Both the position numbers and the translations under genes were made by a program. A DNA stretch of 64,000 nt, from positions 140,993,501-141,057,500 of the forward strand of contig JASDFA010000018.1 in assembly GCA_035772735.1 (NCBI GenBank), written 5' to 3'. The stretch comes from Datura wrightii. Its lineage: Eukaryota > Streptophyta > Magnoliopsida > Solanales > Solanaceae. Below, piece by piece: positions 43,902-55,293 of the stretch (position 1 is its first letter; the number at the start of each line of letters is the position of its first letter). The notes beneath the pieces are model-generated. The model had not been told where the DNA came from and made no database searches. It saw only the letters and a list, made by a program, of their open reading frames with translations.

Positions 43902-46900
43902 GTGATGGCTGCTCAGCGGCAGCAAATGCCATCCACAGTTGCAGAAGCATCAGGAGGGCCCGGTAGTTCGAGGGTCCGAGAGTTCTTAGCCTTGAATCCC
44001 CCACAGTTCACAGGCACGGACCGAACAGAGGACCCCCAGGATTTTCTGGATCAGATGCAGAGAATCTTCAGGGTTATGCATGCTACGCCTACTGATTCAG
44101 TTGAATTGGCCGCATTCCGGTTGCGAGATATTGCGGTGTTATGGTATGAAAGCTGGGAGAGGTCCCGAGGGAGAGATGTTCCCCCTCCCACCTGGTCCAT
44201 CTTTTCAGGAGCCTTTCTAGATCACTATTTGTCGTGGGAGATCCGACAGGCCCGGGTAGACCAGTTCCTACATCTGGAACAGGGGGCCATGAGTGTTCGG
44301 GAATATTCCTTGCGGTTTGATTCTTTGGCTCGATATGCACCAGCTTTTGTTGATACTATGGCATCCAGAGTGCACCGTTTTATTATGGGGTTGAACCCAG
44401 AGTATGTCAAGACTTGTATCACGGCCACACTGCGAGAAGATATGGATATTTCCCGAATCCAGGCATTTGCCCAGAATATTGAGGGCATCAGACAGCGACA
44501 TCGGGAAATCAGAAGGGTTAATCAGGAGCAGCGTCGCCGGGATAGGCCAGCTGAGTTACAAAGAGAGGCTCGGGGAGGACCCAGGCCACGATTGTCAGAC
44601 AGGCCGCCCAGGCCCCCGCCTCCGCCACAGTCACAGGGAGGTAGATCCAACCGCAGGGGGCAGTCAGAGGCTGGTAGAGGTTCGCAGATGGCAGATTCAC
44701 CATCACAGAGGAGGGCGGAGCAGAGTAGGTATACCCTACCACATTGCCATATATGCAGTCGACGTCATTCTGGAGCATGCAGGTATGGTTCCACCGCATG
44801 CTATATTTATGGCCAAGAAGGCCATTTGATGAGAGATTGCCCAGCCAGAGGTCGTGAGGACCGGGACAGACAGGATAGGGCATCAACAGGATCACGAGCT
44901 ACAGCATCCTCAACTGGGCGCAAGCCCCCAGTTTCAGCAGGCAGGGGTCGAGGCAGATCAGGGGCCTCCAGTACAGGTGCGGGCCCAAGCCGTACATATG
45001 CCTTACCAGGGAGGCAAGATTCAGAAGCGTCGCCTGATGTTGTGACAGGTATGCTAACTATCTGCTCCCACCCCGCTTATGTGTTAATTGATCCAGGGTC
45101 TACTTTGTCCTATATTACTCCATTTGTGGCACGGAAGTTTAGTATTGTACCAGAATCATTACGGCAGCCCTTCTTAGTATCTACGCCCATCGGTGACTCT
45201 ATCGCAGCTAGTCGAATCTACCGCGGGTGTACAGTAGAGGTTGCTGATCGTCAGACCACAGTAGATCTGGTCGAGTTAGAGATGATAGATTTCAATGCCA
45301 TAATGGGTATGGACTGGTTAGTACCATGTTTTGCTAATGTTAAATGTTGGACCAAAACGGTCCGATTCCACTTCCCGGGGGAGGCAGTACGGGAGTGGAA
45401 GGGCAGCACCGCGACGCCAAAAGGTAGGTTTATTTCCTACCTTCAGGCGAGAAAGTTGATATCTAAGGGGTGCATTTACCATCTTGTCAGAGTTCAGGAT
45501 GTCCAAGCAGAATCTCCGACACTCCAGTCTGTCCCAGTGGTAAATGAATTCCCAGATGTATTTCCTGATGAGTTACCTGGTATTCCCCCAGAAAGGGAAA
45601 TAGACTTCGCTATCGACTTGCTACCAGGCACTCAGCCAATATCAATACCTCCTTATCGTATGGCTCCTGCAGAACTCAGAGAATTAAAGGAGCAGTTGAA
45701 AGACTTGTTAGATAAAGGTTTTATCAGGCCGAGTACTTCCCCGTGGGGTGCGCCAGTCTTGTTTGTGAGAAAGAAAGATGGCTCGCTCCGAATGTGCATA
45801 GACTATCGGCAGCTAAACAAAGTTACAGTAAAGAACAAGTATCCGCTTCCTAGGATTGATGACCTATTTGATCAGTTACAGGGAGCCAGATACTTTTCTA
45901 AGATTGACTTGCGGTCCGGATATCACCAGGTCCGAGTACGTGAGAGGGACATCCCTAAGACAGCATTCAGGACCCGATATGGACATTTTGAATTTCTGGT
46001 TATGTCCTTCGGGCTAACAAATGCCACGGCAGTCTTTATGGACCTGATGAACAGTATTTTCAGACCCTTTCTGGACTTGTTCGTGATAGTATTCATTGAT
46101 GATATTCTGGTGTATTCTCGCTCTAAGGCAGATCACCGGACTCATTTGCGGACAGTGCTCCAGATTCTCAGGGACCGCCAGTTGTACGCAAAATTTTCGA
46201 AGTGTGAATTCTGGCTTAACTCAGTAGCCTTTTTAGGGCATATTGTCTCAGATGCTGGTATACAGGTAGACAAGCAGAAGATAGAAGCAGTTAAGTCATG
46301 GCCCAGGCCTACCACCCCAACTGAAGTTCGTAGCTTTCTGGGGTTGGAAGGATACTATCGGAGGTTCGTTGAAGGGTTCTCAACCATTGCAGCACCTTTA
46401 ACTAAATTGACACAGAAAGCAGCCAAGTTTCAGTGGACGGAGGCATGTGAGAAGAGTTTCCAGGAACTGAAAGACAGGTTGACCTCCGCCCCAGTACTAG
46501 CACTACCGAAAGGCACAGAAGGTTATTCAGTCTATTGCGACGCGTCAGGTGTCGGATTGGGTTGTGTGTTGATGCAGCATGGTAGAGTAATCGCATATGC
46601 TTCCAGGCAGCTGAGGAAACACGAGAAGAATTACCCCACCCATGATCTAGAGTTGGCCGCAGTAATCCATGCCTTGAAGATGTGGAGGCATTATCTGTAC
46701 GGCGTTCATGTTGATATTTATACAGATCATAAGAGCTTGCAGTACATTTTCACTCAGAGGGAGTTGAATCTGCGGCAACGTCGCTGGTTAGAATTGTTGA
46801 AGGATTATGATGTGAACATCCTGTACCATCCAGGGAAAGCTAATATTGTAGCAGATTCTCTGAGTCGAAAGTCAATGGGGAGCTTGGCGTATTTGCGACC

Positions 46901-48257
46901 CGAGAGACAGAAATTAGCTAAAGAAATTCATCAGTTAGCTGGGTTAGCCGTTCGGGTAATGGAAACAGAAAATAATGGGGCCGTAATTCAGAATTCTGCA
47001 GTGTCATCATTGGTTGCAGAGGTAAAAAAACGACAGTACGAGGATCCCGATTTAGTCCAGCTCAGAGATAGAATTCAGAAAGGTAAGGAGCCAGATTTTC
47101 AAATAACCGAGGATGATGTGCTACATTGTAAGGGCCGCCTTTGTGTCCCGAATGTCTCAGGACTTCGTGGGCAGATCATGCACGAGGTACACTACGCTCG
47201 CTATTCCCTTCATCCAGGGGCGACAAAAATGTACCGCGATATCAGAGACATCTATTGGTGGCCAGGTATGAAAGCTGAGATAGCTGAATTTGTGTCTAGA
47301 TGTTCTAATTGTCAGCAGGTAAAAGCCGAGCACCAGAAACCGAGTGGTTTGACTCAGGAGATAATGATACCTAGGTGGAAATGGGAAGCAATAAATATGG
47401 ATTTTGTAACAGGGTTACCCCGTACCAGACGCAGAAATGATTCCATTTGGGTAATAGTTGATAGGCTGACAAAATCAGCTCATTTCTTGCCAGTAAGGGC
47501 TACCTTCTCAGCTGAGGATTTTGCCGAATTGTATATCAGAGAAATAGTTAGATTACATGGAGTGTCGGTGTCCATCATTTCAGACAGAGGGGCACAGTTT
47601 ACAGCTAGGTTCTGGCAGTCATTTCAGAAAGGTCTGGGGACGCAGATTAATCTGAGCACAGCATTCCATCCTCAGACAGACGGGCAAGCTGAACGTATAA
47701 TTCAGACGCTCGAAGATATGCTACGAGCGTGTGTGTTAGATTTTGGGGGTAGCTGGGATGAACATCTTTCGTTAATCGAATTTGCTTATAATAACAGCTA
47801 CCATTCAGCTATTCAGATGGCGCCTTTCGAGGCATTGTACGGGCGAAAATGTAGATCACCGGTGGGCTGGTTTGAAACAGGAGAATCAGCATTAGTTGGC
47901 CCAGACATCGTTCGACAGTCCGAGGAAAAGATAAAGCTTGTCCGAGAATGTTTACTGACCGTGCAGAGCCGCCAGAAGTCTTATGCATATAGGCGGCGCA
48001 GAAATCTAGAATTTTCGGTAAACGATTGGGTATATCTGAAAGTGTCCCCGATGAAAGGGGTAATGAGGTTTGGCAGGAAAGGCAAGCTTAGCCCAAGATT
48101 CATTGGGCCGTATCAGATTCGGCGAAGAATAGGCCGCGTGGCATATGAGTTAAACTTGCCTCCAGAATTAGCATTTGTTCACCCAGTATTCCATGTTTCT
48201 ATGTTAAGAAAGTTCGTAGGGGACCCTTCTACAGTAGTTCCAGTCCAGGATGTTTAG
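43902..48257 (+). CDS. gag-pol polyprotein of the young chromovirus (1,451 codons)
   Basis: Polyprotein for capsid, protease, reverse transcriptase, RNase H and integrase. The opening codon at 43902 is GTG directly after the amber codon; the first ATG is 43905. Domains: gag capsid (residues about 20-210), an Arg/Pro-rich linker, a zinc knuckle at 300-313 in which the second Cys is Tyr303 (codon 44808-44810), protease with DPGS at 397-400, RT (about 584-760) with FIDD at 731-734, and RNase H with Asp880. In integrase, the HHCC residues include His1097, His1104, Cys1134 and Cys1137; the catalytic triad is Asp1167, Asp1228 and Glu1264, the last two separated by 35 residues; GPY is at 1402-1404. 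It stops at TAG 48255-48257, before the usual chromodomain-like tail. The enzymatic motifs are all present; the knuckle and the two ends are damaged. ORFs on the other strand and in other frames here are shadows. Confidence 0.95.
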   Translation: MMAAQRQQMPSTVAEASGGPGSSRVREFLALNPPQFTGTDRTEDPQDFLDQMQRIFRVMHATPTDSVELAAFRLRDIAVLWYESWERSRGRDVPPPTWSIFSGAFLDHYLSWEIRQARVDQFLHLEQGAMSVREYSLRFDSLARYAPAFVDTMASRVHRFIMGLNPEYVKTCITATLREDMDISRIQAFAQNIEGIRQRHREIRRVNQEQRRRDRPAELQREARGGPRPRLSDRPPRPPPPPQSQGGRSNRRGQSEAGRGSQMADSPSQRRAEQSRYTLPHCHICSRRHSGACRYGSTACYIYGQEGHLMRDCPARGREDRDRQDRASTGSRATASSTGRKPPVSAGRGRGRSGASSTGAGPSRTYALPGRQDSEASPDVVTGMLTICSHPAYVLIDPGSTLSYITPFVARKFSIVPESLRQPFLVSTPIGDSIAASRIYRGCTVEVADRQTTVDLVELEMIDFNAIMGMDWLVPCFANVKCWTKTVRFHFPGEAVREWKGSTATPKGRFISYLQARKLISKGCIYHLVRVQDVQAESPTLQSVPVVNEFPDVFPDELPGIPPEREIDFAIDLLPGTQPISIPPYRMAPAELRELKEQLKDLLDKGFIRPSTSPWGAPVLFVRKKDGSLRMCIDYRQLNKVTVKNKYPLPRIDDLFDQLQGARYFSKIDLRSGYHQVRVRERDIPKTAFRTRYGHFEFLVMSFGLTNATAVFMDLMNSIFRPFLDLFVIVFIDDILVYSRSKADHRTHLRTVLQILRDRQLYAKFSKCEFWLNSVAFLGHIVSDAGIQVDKQKIEAVKSWPRPTTPTEVRSFLGLEGYYRRFVEGFSTIAAPLTKLTQKAAKFQWTEACEKSFQELKDRLTSAPVLALPKGTEGYSVYCDASGVGLGCVLMQHGRVIAYASRQLRKHEKNYPTHDLELAAVIHALKMWRHYLYGVHVDIYTDHKSLQYIFTQRELNLRQRRWLELLKDYDVNILYHPGKANIVADSLSRKSMGSLAYLRPERQKLAKEIHQLAGLAVRVMETENNGAVIQNSAVSSLVAEVKKRQYEDPDLVQLRDRIQKGKEPDFQITEDDVLHCKGRLCVPNVSGLRGQIMHEVHYARYSLHPGATKMYRDIRDIYWWPGMKAEIAEFVSRCSNCQQVKAEHQKPSGLTQEIMIPRWKWEAINMDFVTGLPRTRRRNDSIWVIVDRLTKSAHFLPVRATFSAEDFAELYIREIVRLHGVSVSIISDRGAQFTARFWQSFQKGLGTQINLSTAFHPQTDGQAERIIQTLEDMLRACVLDFGGSWDEHLSLIEFAYNNSYHSAIQMAPFEALYGRKCRSPVGWFETGESALVGPDIVRQSEEKIKLVRECLLTVQSRQKSYAYRRRRNLEFSVNDWVYLKVSPMKGVMRFGRKGKLSPRFIGPYQIRRRIGRVAYELNLPPELAFVHPVFHVSMLRKFVGDPSTVVPVQDV

Positions 48258-48440
48258 GTCACAGAGGAGTTAGCCTATGAAGAGGTTCCCGTAGCCATCT
48301 TAGACAGACAGATTCGCAGGCTGAGAACTAAAGATGTTGCATCTGTCAAAGTATTATGGCGTAACAGAAATCGGGAAGAAATGACGTGGGAGGCTGAAGA
48401 AGACATGAAAATCAGATATCCTCACTTATTTCAGGCCTAG
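48258..48440 (+). pseudogene. Chromodomain-like integrase tail beyond an in-frame amber codon
   Basis: The frame continues for 60 codons after the TAG at 48255-48257 to TAG 48438-48440. It contains VAILDRQIRRLR, VKVLWRN, WEAEEDM and YPHLF, the C-terminal signature of Tekay-type integrases that is thought to direct integration to chromatin. Because the frame is undamaged apart from the separating TAG, that stop is likely a recent point change. Confidence 0.85.
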
Positions 48441-48708
48441 TCAGATGACAGGTATGTCCGTATCATTATTTACACAGTACTTTTAGTATATATGTTGTGA
48501 ATGATAAAGAAAGAAGTGATATTTAGTTGTCCAGTGGATTGTAGAATATTGTGTGCAGTGCCTGTGTTGGACTTTTTCTGCGTTTCAGGGCATTGCGATA
48601 GTCCATATTACAGGGGAAACTCTGCCAAAATTTTCCCAGAAACTAGAGTGAACAGCTCTCTAGACAGCAGTATACATTCGGGGACGAATGTTCCTAAGGG
48701 GGGGAGAA
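48441..48708 (+). other. 3' UTR and polypurine tract of the young chromovirus
   Basis: Noncoding. Includes 'cattcggggacgaatgttcc', then AAGGGGGGGAGAA (48696-48708) directly before the 3' LTR. Confidence 0.85.
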
Positions 48709-51294
48709 TGTTATACCCCGTAGAATTCCCGGCACTTAGATGACCTATTCGCACGTTAGTTAAGCATATTTAAAAGCCATACGTGCTAGGGAAAGGCTCG
48801 GGAAAAGGATCGGACGAGAAACCTGTCGAACCATCGCGGGAGGAGCCGAGGCAGAGCCCCTCCGCGATGGCAGCGTGTCACGGAGGTGAGGCCTCCGCGA
48901 TGGCTCCGTGACACATTGCCCTTGTCCAGGCCCAAGTATATAAAGCCCCCACTTCGGGTTAAATTCATTTCCATTACCTAATAAATTCCAGAAGCGTACT
49001 GAACAGAGGGAAATCGAAGGGAGATTAAATAAATTCATCCGATTACGCTGCCAAACGCTGCCCAAACCCAAATTAATCCTAGATACCAAGGTATTTAGCA
49101 GCAGAGATCATTTCTACGGAGTTAGTTTTGCGAAATACAGCCGACGAATCGGCGAGCCGCCGAACTAAAGTAAGTAGAATTGCTCCAAATTTATGTCTAT
49201 GTGTTCCTAGTTGAGAAGTAAATATTTCTCCCTTCTGGGCCGCTGAAAAATAGCGAGTTTTTGACCGTCTTTCGATAAGCCTAAGTTTAGGCTATAAATT
49301 AAATCGAAAGTAACGTTGCTCTTTACAATAACGTTGTATTTAGTATTGATTGACGTATTTATGAATGCAGTTGGGAGAAAATAGTTGAAGTACCAGCCGA
49401 GCCTCGTCCGACGGACGAATATTCAAAGATAAGGTATGTAAAGTTAAGTTTCCTCGGCAAGTTGAGTAACCTCAAAGCAGTATAGTAATTTACAGACCAG
49501 TTGCATGTTTAGAAATCAATTATCGTGTTATTTTGAATATTGGTGCAACATGAGAAGTTTTGGGTTGTAACGTGTACGATACCTATCCGTACGATATGGA
49601 TTCGGGCGTAAGTGATTAAGATTGCCCAGTATATTCAGTATATGATGTAATATGCCATGTTAAGATATTGTTGTGTTTAGCTGAAGCCTCGTGAAGTAGT
49701 ACAGTATCCGTAAAGCATTTCAGACATAGCATAACAACTAAATAAAGTTTAGAAAGCATGTTAGAAATAGGAAATCATGTTAATACAGAAACTCAGTAAA
49801 CAGTATAGCTTTCAGCAGAAACACCTTCTTGTATAACCTTTGCCCCAGTACAGTTTGACAGGAGGCTATATTCATATTTATACTTACCTGTCTCAGCATG
49901 TATCAGACATTTATAGATTGCTATTATTAGCTCAGTATGTGATTTATATGATACCTTACGCCTATTAGTTTTGGCTTATGAGATACACAGATAGCATGAT
50001 TAGTCGAGACCATTGTATTGATTGGGGTTGGATTACCTAGCATTCCTGACCGCCCAGGGTTAATAGTTGTATCGACTCGTCCGCCAGAGGACGAGGATAT
50101 GTCGCTCTACGGAGTGATATGCCGTCCCACAAGGGGACGAAGATGGGATGCCAGTTTCCCCATATTGTTCCTTGGTCGGCCCTTATACACCCCCGTCGAG
50201 CGGGTACGCCCGGGGTGTTAATTTAGAGTCCTTCGGACTCAGGTACAGTTATAGTCAGGGGCTCAGCGAGCCCAAGTGCATACCCAGGGACCGGCAGGAT
50301 GCTTGCAGCCACTATAGGAGATGGGATGACCAGGGTAGGGGCATAGATTCTGTGTTGATTGTACCTCCCGGCTTATGGGGGCCGGGTAAGGTTTGTGGGT
50401 GCTATGTTAGGTTATGTATGCTATGCTATGTTGTATTAGACGCGAGTGGGTTGGTAGTAGAATGATACGCCTCCAGGTATGATTCCTACATCCTTCGGTA
50501 TCAGTAAGAACAGGTACGATCTACATCATCAGACAATTAAGTTATTCCTCCTACTTCAGCTTCATCAGTCATACTATTGCTTTCAGATGTTGTTTTCAGT
50601 TATGTTATTTCAGTTGCTTTACATACTCAGTACCAGTGGTACTGACGCCCAGTGGGGCGCTGCATTACTTGCCTGCAGGTACTCCTAGACGAGCAGGCGA
50701 TTCTACGTGACTCCCTGTCAGCGGTTGAGTATTCAGCTCCAGTCATCCGGAGGCTGAATTTCAGAGGTGTAGTTCAGTTCCTTTTGTTGTATATAGAATG
50801 GGTAGGTCGGGGCCTTGTCCCGATCAGTTCTATTACTATTCCTAGAGGCTTGCATTCTGTATGAAATCCCTGTGGTCAGATGAGCCGGTCGTGTGGGGCC
50901 GTGCAGTTGTATAGTTGTCTTTACTCTTTCTTACTTCTGTGATGGTCGTGTGAGGCCATAATTGTCAGTAGTGGTGACCTTGCCGGTCACGTAGCTTCTT
51001 TTTGTGCTTTTTGATTAAGCAGCAGATAACTAGACAGCATGGTGGCCTTGTCGGCCCGTATAGGTTTCCCTGAGTTACTATATTTCTGGTTAGCTGCCAA
51101 GACAGGTACAGCAGGCGATAGGCTAATGGGCCGGGGGCTATATTTACAGCCATTATATAGCCCTTTGTTTCAAGAAATCTGAGTTAGAGCCAGCCAGGCG
51201 CCAGACGCGCCCAGGCTTAACAGTCTAGCAGGTCAGATCTTAGTAGGGCACCAGGTGCCAGTCGTACCCCCCCCCCCCAAGGCGGGGTGTGACA
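48709..51294 (+). repeat. 3' LTR of the young chromovirus
   Basis: 2,586 bp, the same length as the 5' LTR and offset by exactly 7,852 bp over most of its length. TATATAAAG at 48937-48945. Differences from the 5' copy are mostly single-base changes, plus small indels near 50645 and in the C-run. Confidence 0.95.
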
Positions 51295-51299
51295 TTGTG

Positions 51300-51730
51300 T
51301 CCCAAGATTTCTAGTAACCCTAACCTTGAAGTGCTAGAAAATCATGGATTAGGGTTTTCCCCTAACTGTTTAAATTCACTATCCTCTCAATGTTTAAAAG
51401 CTTCCATGACCAGTATCATGCTATAATTAGGATAGTATTTTCAAGTTGTAAAATGTCTCTCGAGATGCTTAATTTTTTCATAACTATGATAGTTCACTTC
51501 ATGATTTAGCTATATGTTTTAATAGCTTGATCTTTCAAAGTGTACATGCTTTGTGTCTTATGCTTTACAGTACTATTATCATTTTCAGTATACTTATCGA
51601 TTATCAGTATTACAATATTTTCAGTATCATTCAGTTTATTGGGTTCTTTAGACTCTAATAACACTTTTTGATAAGTAGTTCTAACTTAGTCTTAGGACAT
51701 CAGTTTCGAACTATCAGTACAGATAGATAC
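51300..51730 (+). repeat. 3' LTR of the host Tekay element, second part
   Basis: Continuation of the LTR interrupted at 40856. AT-rich and noncoding. Ends at GATAC (51726-51730), the left duplication of the next solo LTR. Confidence 0.65.
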
Positions 51731-54361
51731 TGTAACACGATAATTTGAGCGATAAATCCGTACTTTTGAGGTAGGACTAAGAGTACCTAATAGTCTAAGA
51801 AGGAAATTTTAGGAGCTATTTGAGTCACTTTATGATCATATTTAATATTGGATGTTGATCAAGTTGTAGAACAAAATTCGATAAAAGTTATCACAAAATT
51901 ACCTTCTTGAGATTCTCTGAAATATAGGTCAAATGTCTCAAGGCTTCTCTCCCAATATATAAGGAGTTAGGGGGTGTACGGCGACCTATCGAATTAAAGA
52001 AATATGAGTCTAGTTTCCATCATATTAAACTATTCATCAATCCAACTTCAAAGTAGAGAGATATTGGCATTTTTGCGAGACTGTGCAAGCAGGCACGTCA
52101 CAAATGACTTGAGTCGGTAGAGGACTATTTAAGTCCCTTTGGTTAGTGGATTGCTATATTTTCTCATTTTTGGAAATCCTTTCATGAAGGAAAGCTCTCT
52201 CAAGGTACTTCCATGGTTTTCTAAGCGTTTTGAGGCTAGAAGCCATAGTTCAACATGATTTTGATGTCGGGAGGTCGAGAATCATGTGTAACTTGCATTT
52301 TGGTGTCTTTTCGGGGCCTTTGGTGGCTTTTTTGCGGTGAAGCTATTCGTAAGACTTCTTCCTTTGGTTTTCCTTATTTTTTGAGGTTGGTTATAGATGT
52401 ATTAACCCCGGTAGGTTGTTGTCTCAGAGTGTGACCATCGAATTCCTATGATCTTGTCGGGTAAGCTTCATTTGTCTTGTTTTGTTGTTGAGTTGTGTCG
52501 GCGGCATTTTGGCAGTAACTTGGGCTGCTCTTAGGAAGTAACTTTATTCTTATAACGGTGAAGGTTTAGCTTAGTGAAGGTTCACCAAAAATCCAAGGTA
52601 TATTAGGCTTGTCCCTCTCTTTATCGGCATGAATTACGTAATTGTTGTTGTTGTTGTCGGTATTAATGCGTGTTTTGTCTATATTTTGAAGCTTTCTGTT
52701 ATATCGTTATTTGACTCTTGTGCTGATGTTTATATAATGATAAATGTGTTTATAAGGTTTTGGCTTGGTTGGTGGCTCGGGATTGAGTGCGGAGAATCAT
52801 AGTCATGGCAAATTATTAGGTTCATGTCGAGAGGCCATGTGTAAAGCATATGGTTCTAGTAGCAAGTTATGGGCTTTTTGTATGAATACGATTAGGTGAT
52901 GATATTGAGAAGTGAATGAGGGTTTAGAATGGTTAAGTTCGGTAGCACGTTGACAGTCATGGTGACGCGTGGGTTGGTTTGGTCATGTCCCTTTTTGTTA
53001 GTGGTGAGTATAGCGGCTTATAGGATATTTATAAAGTTTGGTGATAGATTGGTTAGGATGGTGATCCTTAGCTCAGTTACTAGCTCGTCGGTGGATGGCT
53101 AGACATGCGAGAATAGTACTATGCTGTGATAGTCGGTAGGTGGGGTTTGAGAGCCGGTTGTTGGCTGTTTGAACATGTTTTGTTATTGTTGTTAATTATG
53201 AATGTTGTGATTTTTTGTGTGTATATGTGTTGAGGCCCTTCGTATTCGTGGATACCCAATGCTGAGACTAGATCCGGCCGCGAGGTGTAGTCTAAGGGGT
53301 AGAATAACTGGCCTATGGTTGAGTTGAGTTTGCCTCCCATAGGGACGTGCTGAGACATTCAAGATGTATAGAGAGGTATGTGCCTCCATAGCTCTATATA
53401 TGTCTTTTTTATCCTTCTTGGGATCGTGATTGGCTCTCCAAATGGATGGAGCTCTGGTAACTATGCCTAGTTGAGAGAGGGTCTGATAGTGCTTGTTTGA
53501 TGATGTTGATGGAATAGTATTTACTTCTGATTTTCTTGGCATTATATTGTGATTGTTGCTTGTTTCATTTGTTATTTGATAGTAGTGGATGCTAGACATT
53601 GGCTCGTGTTAGCTATGGTCGTTGAGAGGTCTAAAGGTGATGGTTGGTAAGCTCTGTCGGCTAGGTTTTGCTTGTTGTTGTTTACTTGCATTGGACTTTC
53701 CAAGCTTATGGGGGCTAGGTAGGTTCTCTTTGTGTACTTTCTTGTACTTGTTAGGCTTATGGGTCCAGGTAGGTTCTATGTGTTTACTTAAGTTGGGTTC
53801 TCCTCCTGTGATATACGGTATATCTATTGATCTCTAATCTGAGTCTTGTAGTTGTTTCTACCTTTCATGCTTGGTACATTATTATACTGATGCCCTAGTT
53901 GGGGCACTCCATTCATTCCTGTAGGTGAGATGGGCTGGTAGATCAAGTTCTTAGTTGCTGAGTGGAGTTCCAGCTGAGTCGGTGTGCTCCAGGTCTTTTA
54001 GAGTCACTAGATGTTTAAGTTAAGGGTAGTTTGAGGGTAGTTTGAGGCCCTGTCCCGATCATTTGATTACTATTGAATTCATAGAGTCTCATAAACGTCG
54101 TTGTGGTATTAGTTTGTTGTTTGAAAGCTGTTTGATTGTATAGTTTTTTTCAATTTTGTGGCCTTAATGACCGATTGTGTATCGATTAGTTGGTTCTTGA
54201 GTCAGCTTCCATTTTAGTCTTTCATTTACTCTAATTTAGATAATGTTGTGACTCCAAACCTCATTGATTCTGTCTTGTTATAGTTAGATTTATGGCAGGG
54301 AGTGCTCGATCAGGTGCGACACAGGGTGCCAATCATGTCCCTTCGGATTTGGGGTGTGGCA
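51731..54361 (+). mobile_element. 2.6-kb solo LTR (chromovirus type)
   Basis: Runs from TGTAACACG to GGGGTGTGGCA, flanked by GATAC (51726-51730) and GATAT (54362-54366), a 5-bp duplication with one transition. It has no internal coding region or primer site. TATATAAGG at 51956-51964 is a plausible TATA box. The ORFs at 53119-53599 (minus) and 53622-53837 are unsupported. Confidence 0.8.
51956..51964 (+). promoter_or_regulatory. Putative TATA box of the solo LTR
   Basis: TATATAAGG followed by 'agttagggg', about 225 bp into the LTR, the same spacing as in the 40857 LTR. Confidence 0.5.
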
Positions 54362-54366
54362 GATAT

Positions 54367-55293
54367 AGTAAGGTCTTCAGGTGGGAGTAGTACTTAGCAC
54401 CAAGTGGGCCGAGGTTCAGCGTATCCAGGTTCCTAGAACTATGTGCCACCGTAAGTATTTAGCCTGAGTAGGCATCAGTTTAGTGATCACACAGCCATGC
54501 CTTTATACCATGGCAAGGTATATTGGGTCCTAGCGATGGCGTGTATACATCAAACTCCATGTCTAGCTCGAGTGGTTAAATGTCTATTAACAGGAATTGC
54601 CACAGTATAGTACAGTCACAGTCCTCAGTCTAGTTCAATATTTCATATTTTTAGGATATGTATATGATCCTAATTCAGTTATCAGTCCTTACAACATCTG
54701 TCAAATTTTTAGACTATTTTCAGTACTTATGGGTTTAGATAGGGTCATTGCATGTCAATTCAGTATTACTCATTTACTTTATCAGCATGTTTATATTTTA
54801 TTCATGTCTCGCATATTCATTACATTCAAAGTACTGTACACATACTCTCTATGCTATATCATTTGATGATATAGATTCAGGTACCTAGGCTCAGCATCGC
54901 AAGTAGATTTCACCCGACAATATCCAACAACTGTCAGGGGTGAATCCTCATCTTCCAAGGGCCAAAGTCTCTTTTTTTTCACTTATTGTCATTTTCAGTT
55001 TTCAGACTTTAGAGCTAGCTGGGGGCTTGTCCCAGTAGCTCATCAAGATTTTGAAGGCTTTTAGACAGAGGGTATTAGTTTCATCTTTAAATTCTTAGTT
55101 TTGTTCAAATTTTAGTATCTTATCAGATTTCATCTTTACTTACAAAAGAATATTTTTATTTTCAAATAGTTTTCGCTTAAGCTTTCTTATAAATTACAGT
55201 ATGTTAGAAATGTGTTATGCCATGGGTTAGCTTCGGGCCACTTGTGGCTCTAGATCTCGTGTCGCATCTAGGGTGTAGACTCGGGTTGTGACG
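54367..55293 (+). repeat. 3' LTR of the host Tekay element, third part
   Basis: Shows the family landmarks in order: 'cttagcaccaagt' (near 54395), 'atgtgccacc' (54440), a hairpin TATATCAT-TTG-ATGATATA (54855-54873), 'gtgaatcctcatc' (54940), 'cttgtcccag' (55025) and GGGTTGTGACG at the end (expected CA changed to CG). The three parts together give about 2.4 kb. Confidence 0.75.

Larger units (their letters stand above)
40857..51294 (+). mobile_element. Young, nearly intact Tekay/Del-type chromovirus
   Basis: The 10,438-bp element has LTRs of 2,586 bp each (40857-43442 and 48709-51294; both TGTTATACCCC...GGGGTGTGACA), TTGTG duplications, a primer site (43447-43458), one long gag-pol frame, and a polypurine tract (48696-48708). 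I counted about 40 differences between the LTRs by eye, roughly 1.6%. This makes it the youngest dated insertion here; it lies inside the host Tekay 3' LTR. The long LTRs, the single gag-pol frame and the chromodomain-like tail point to the Tekay clade. Two amber codons and a zinc-knuckle change suggest this copy is not self-sufficient. Confidence 0.95.

Noticed and set aside
44404..44895. ORFs of 125-141 codons in other frames of the young element
   Set aside because: They are shadows of the gag frame; the frame with capsid and zinc-knuckle motifs is the real one.
53119..53837. Minus-strand ORF of 135 codons and plus-strand ORF of 71 codons
   Set aside because: They are inside a solo LTR bounded by a target duplication, with no recognisable motif.
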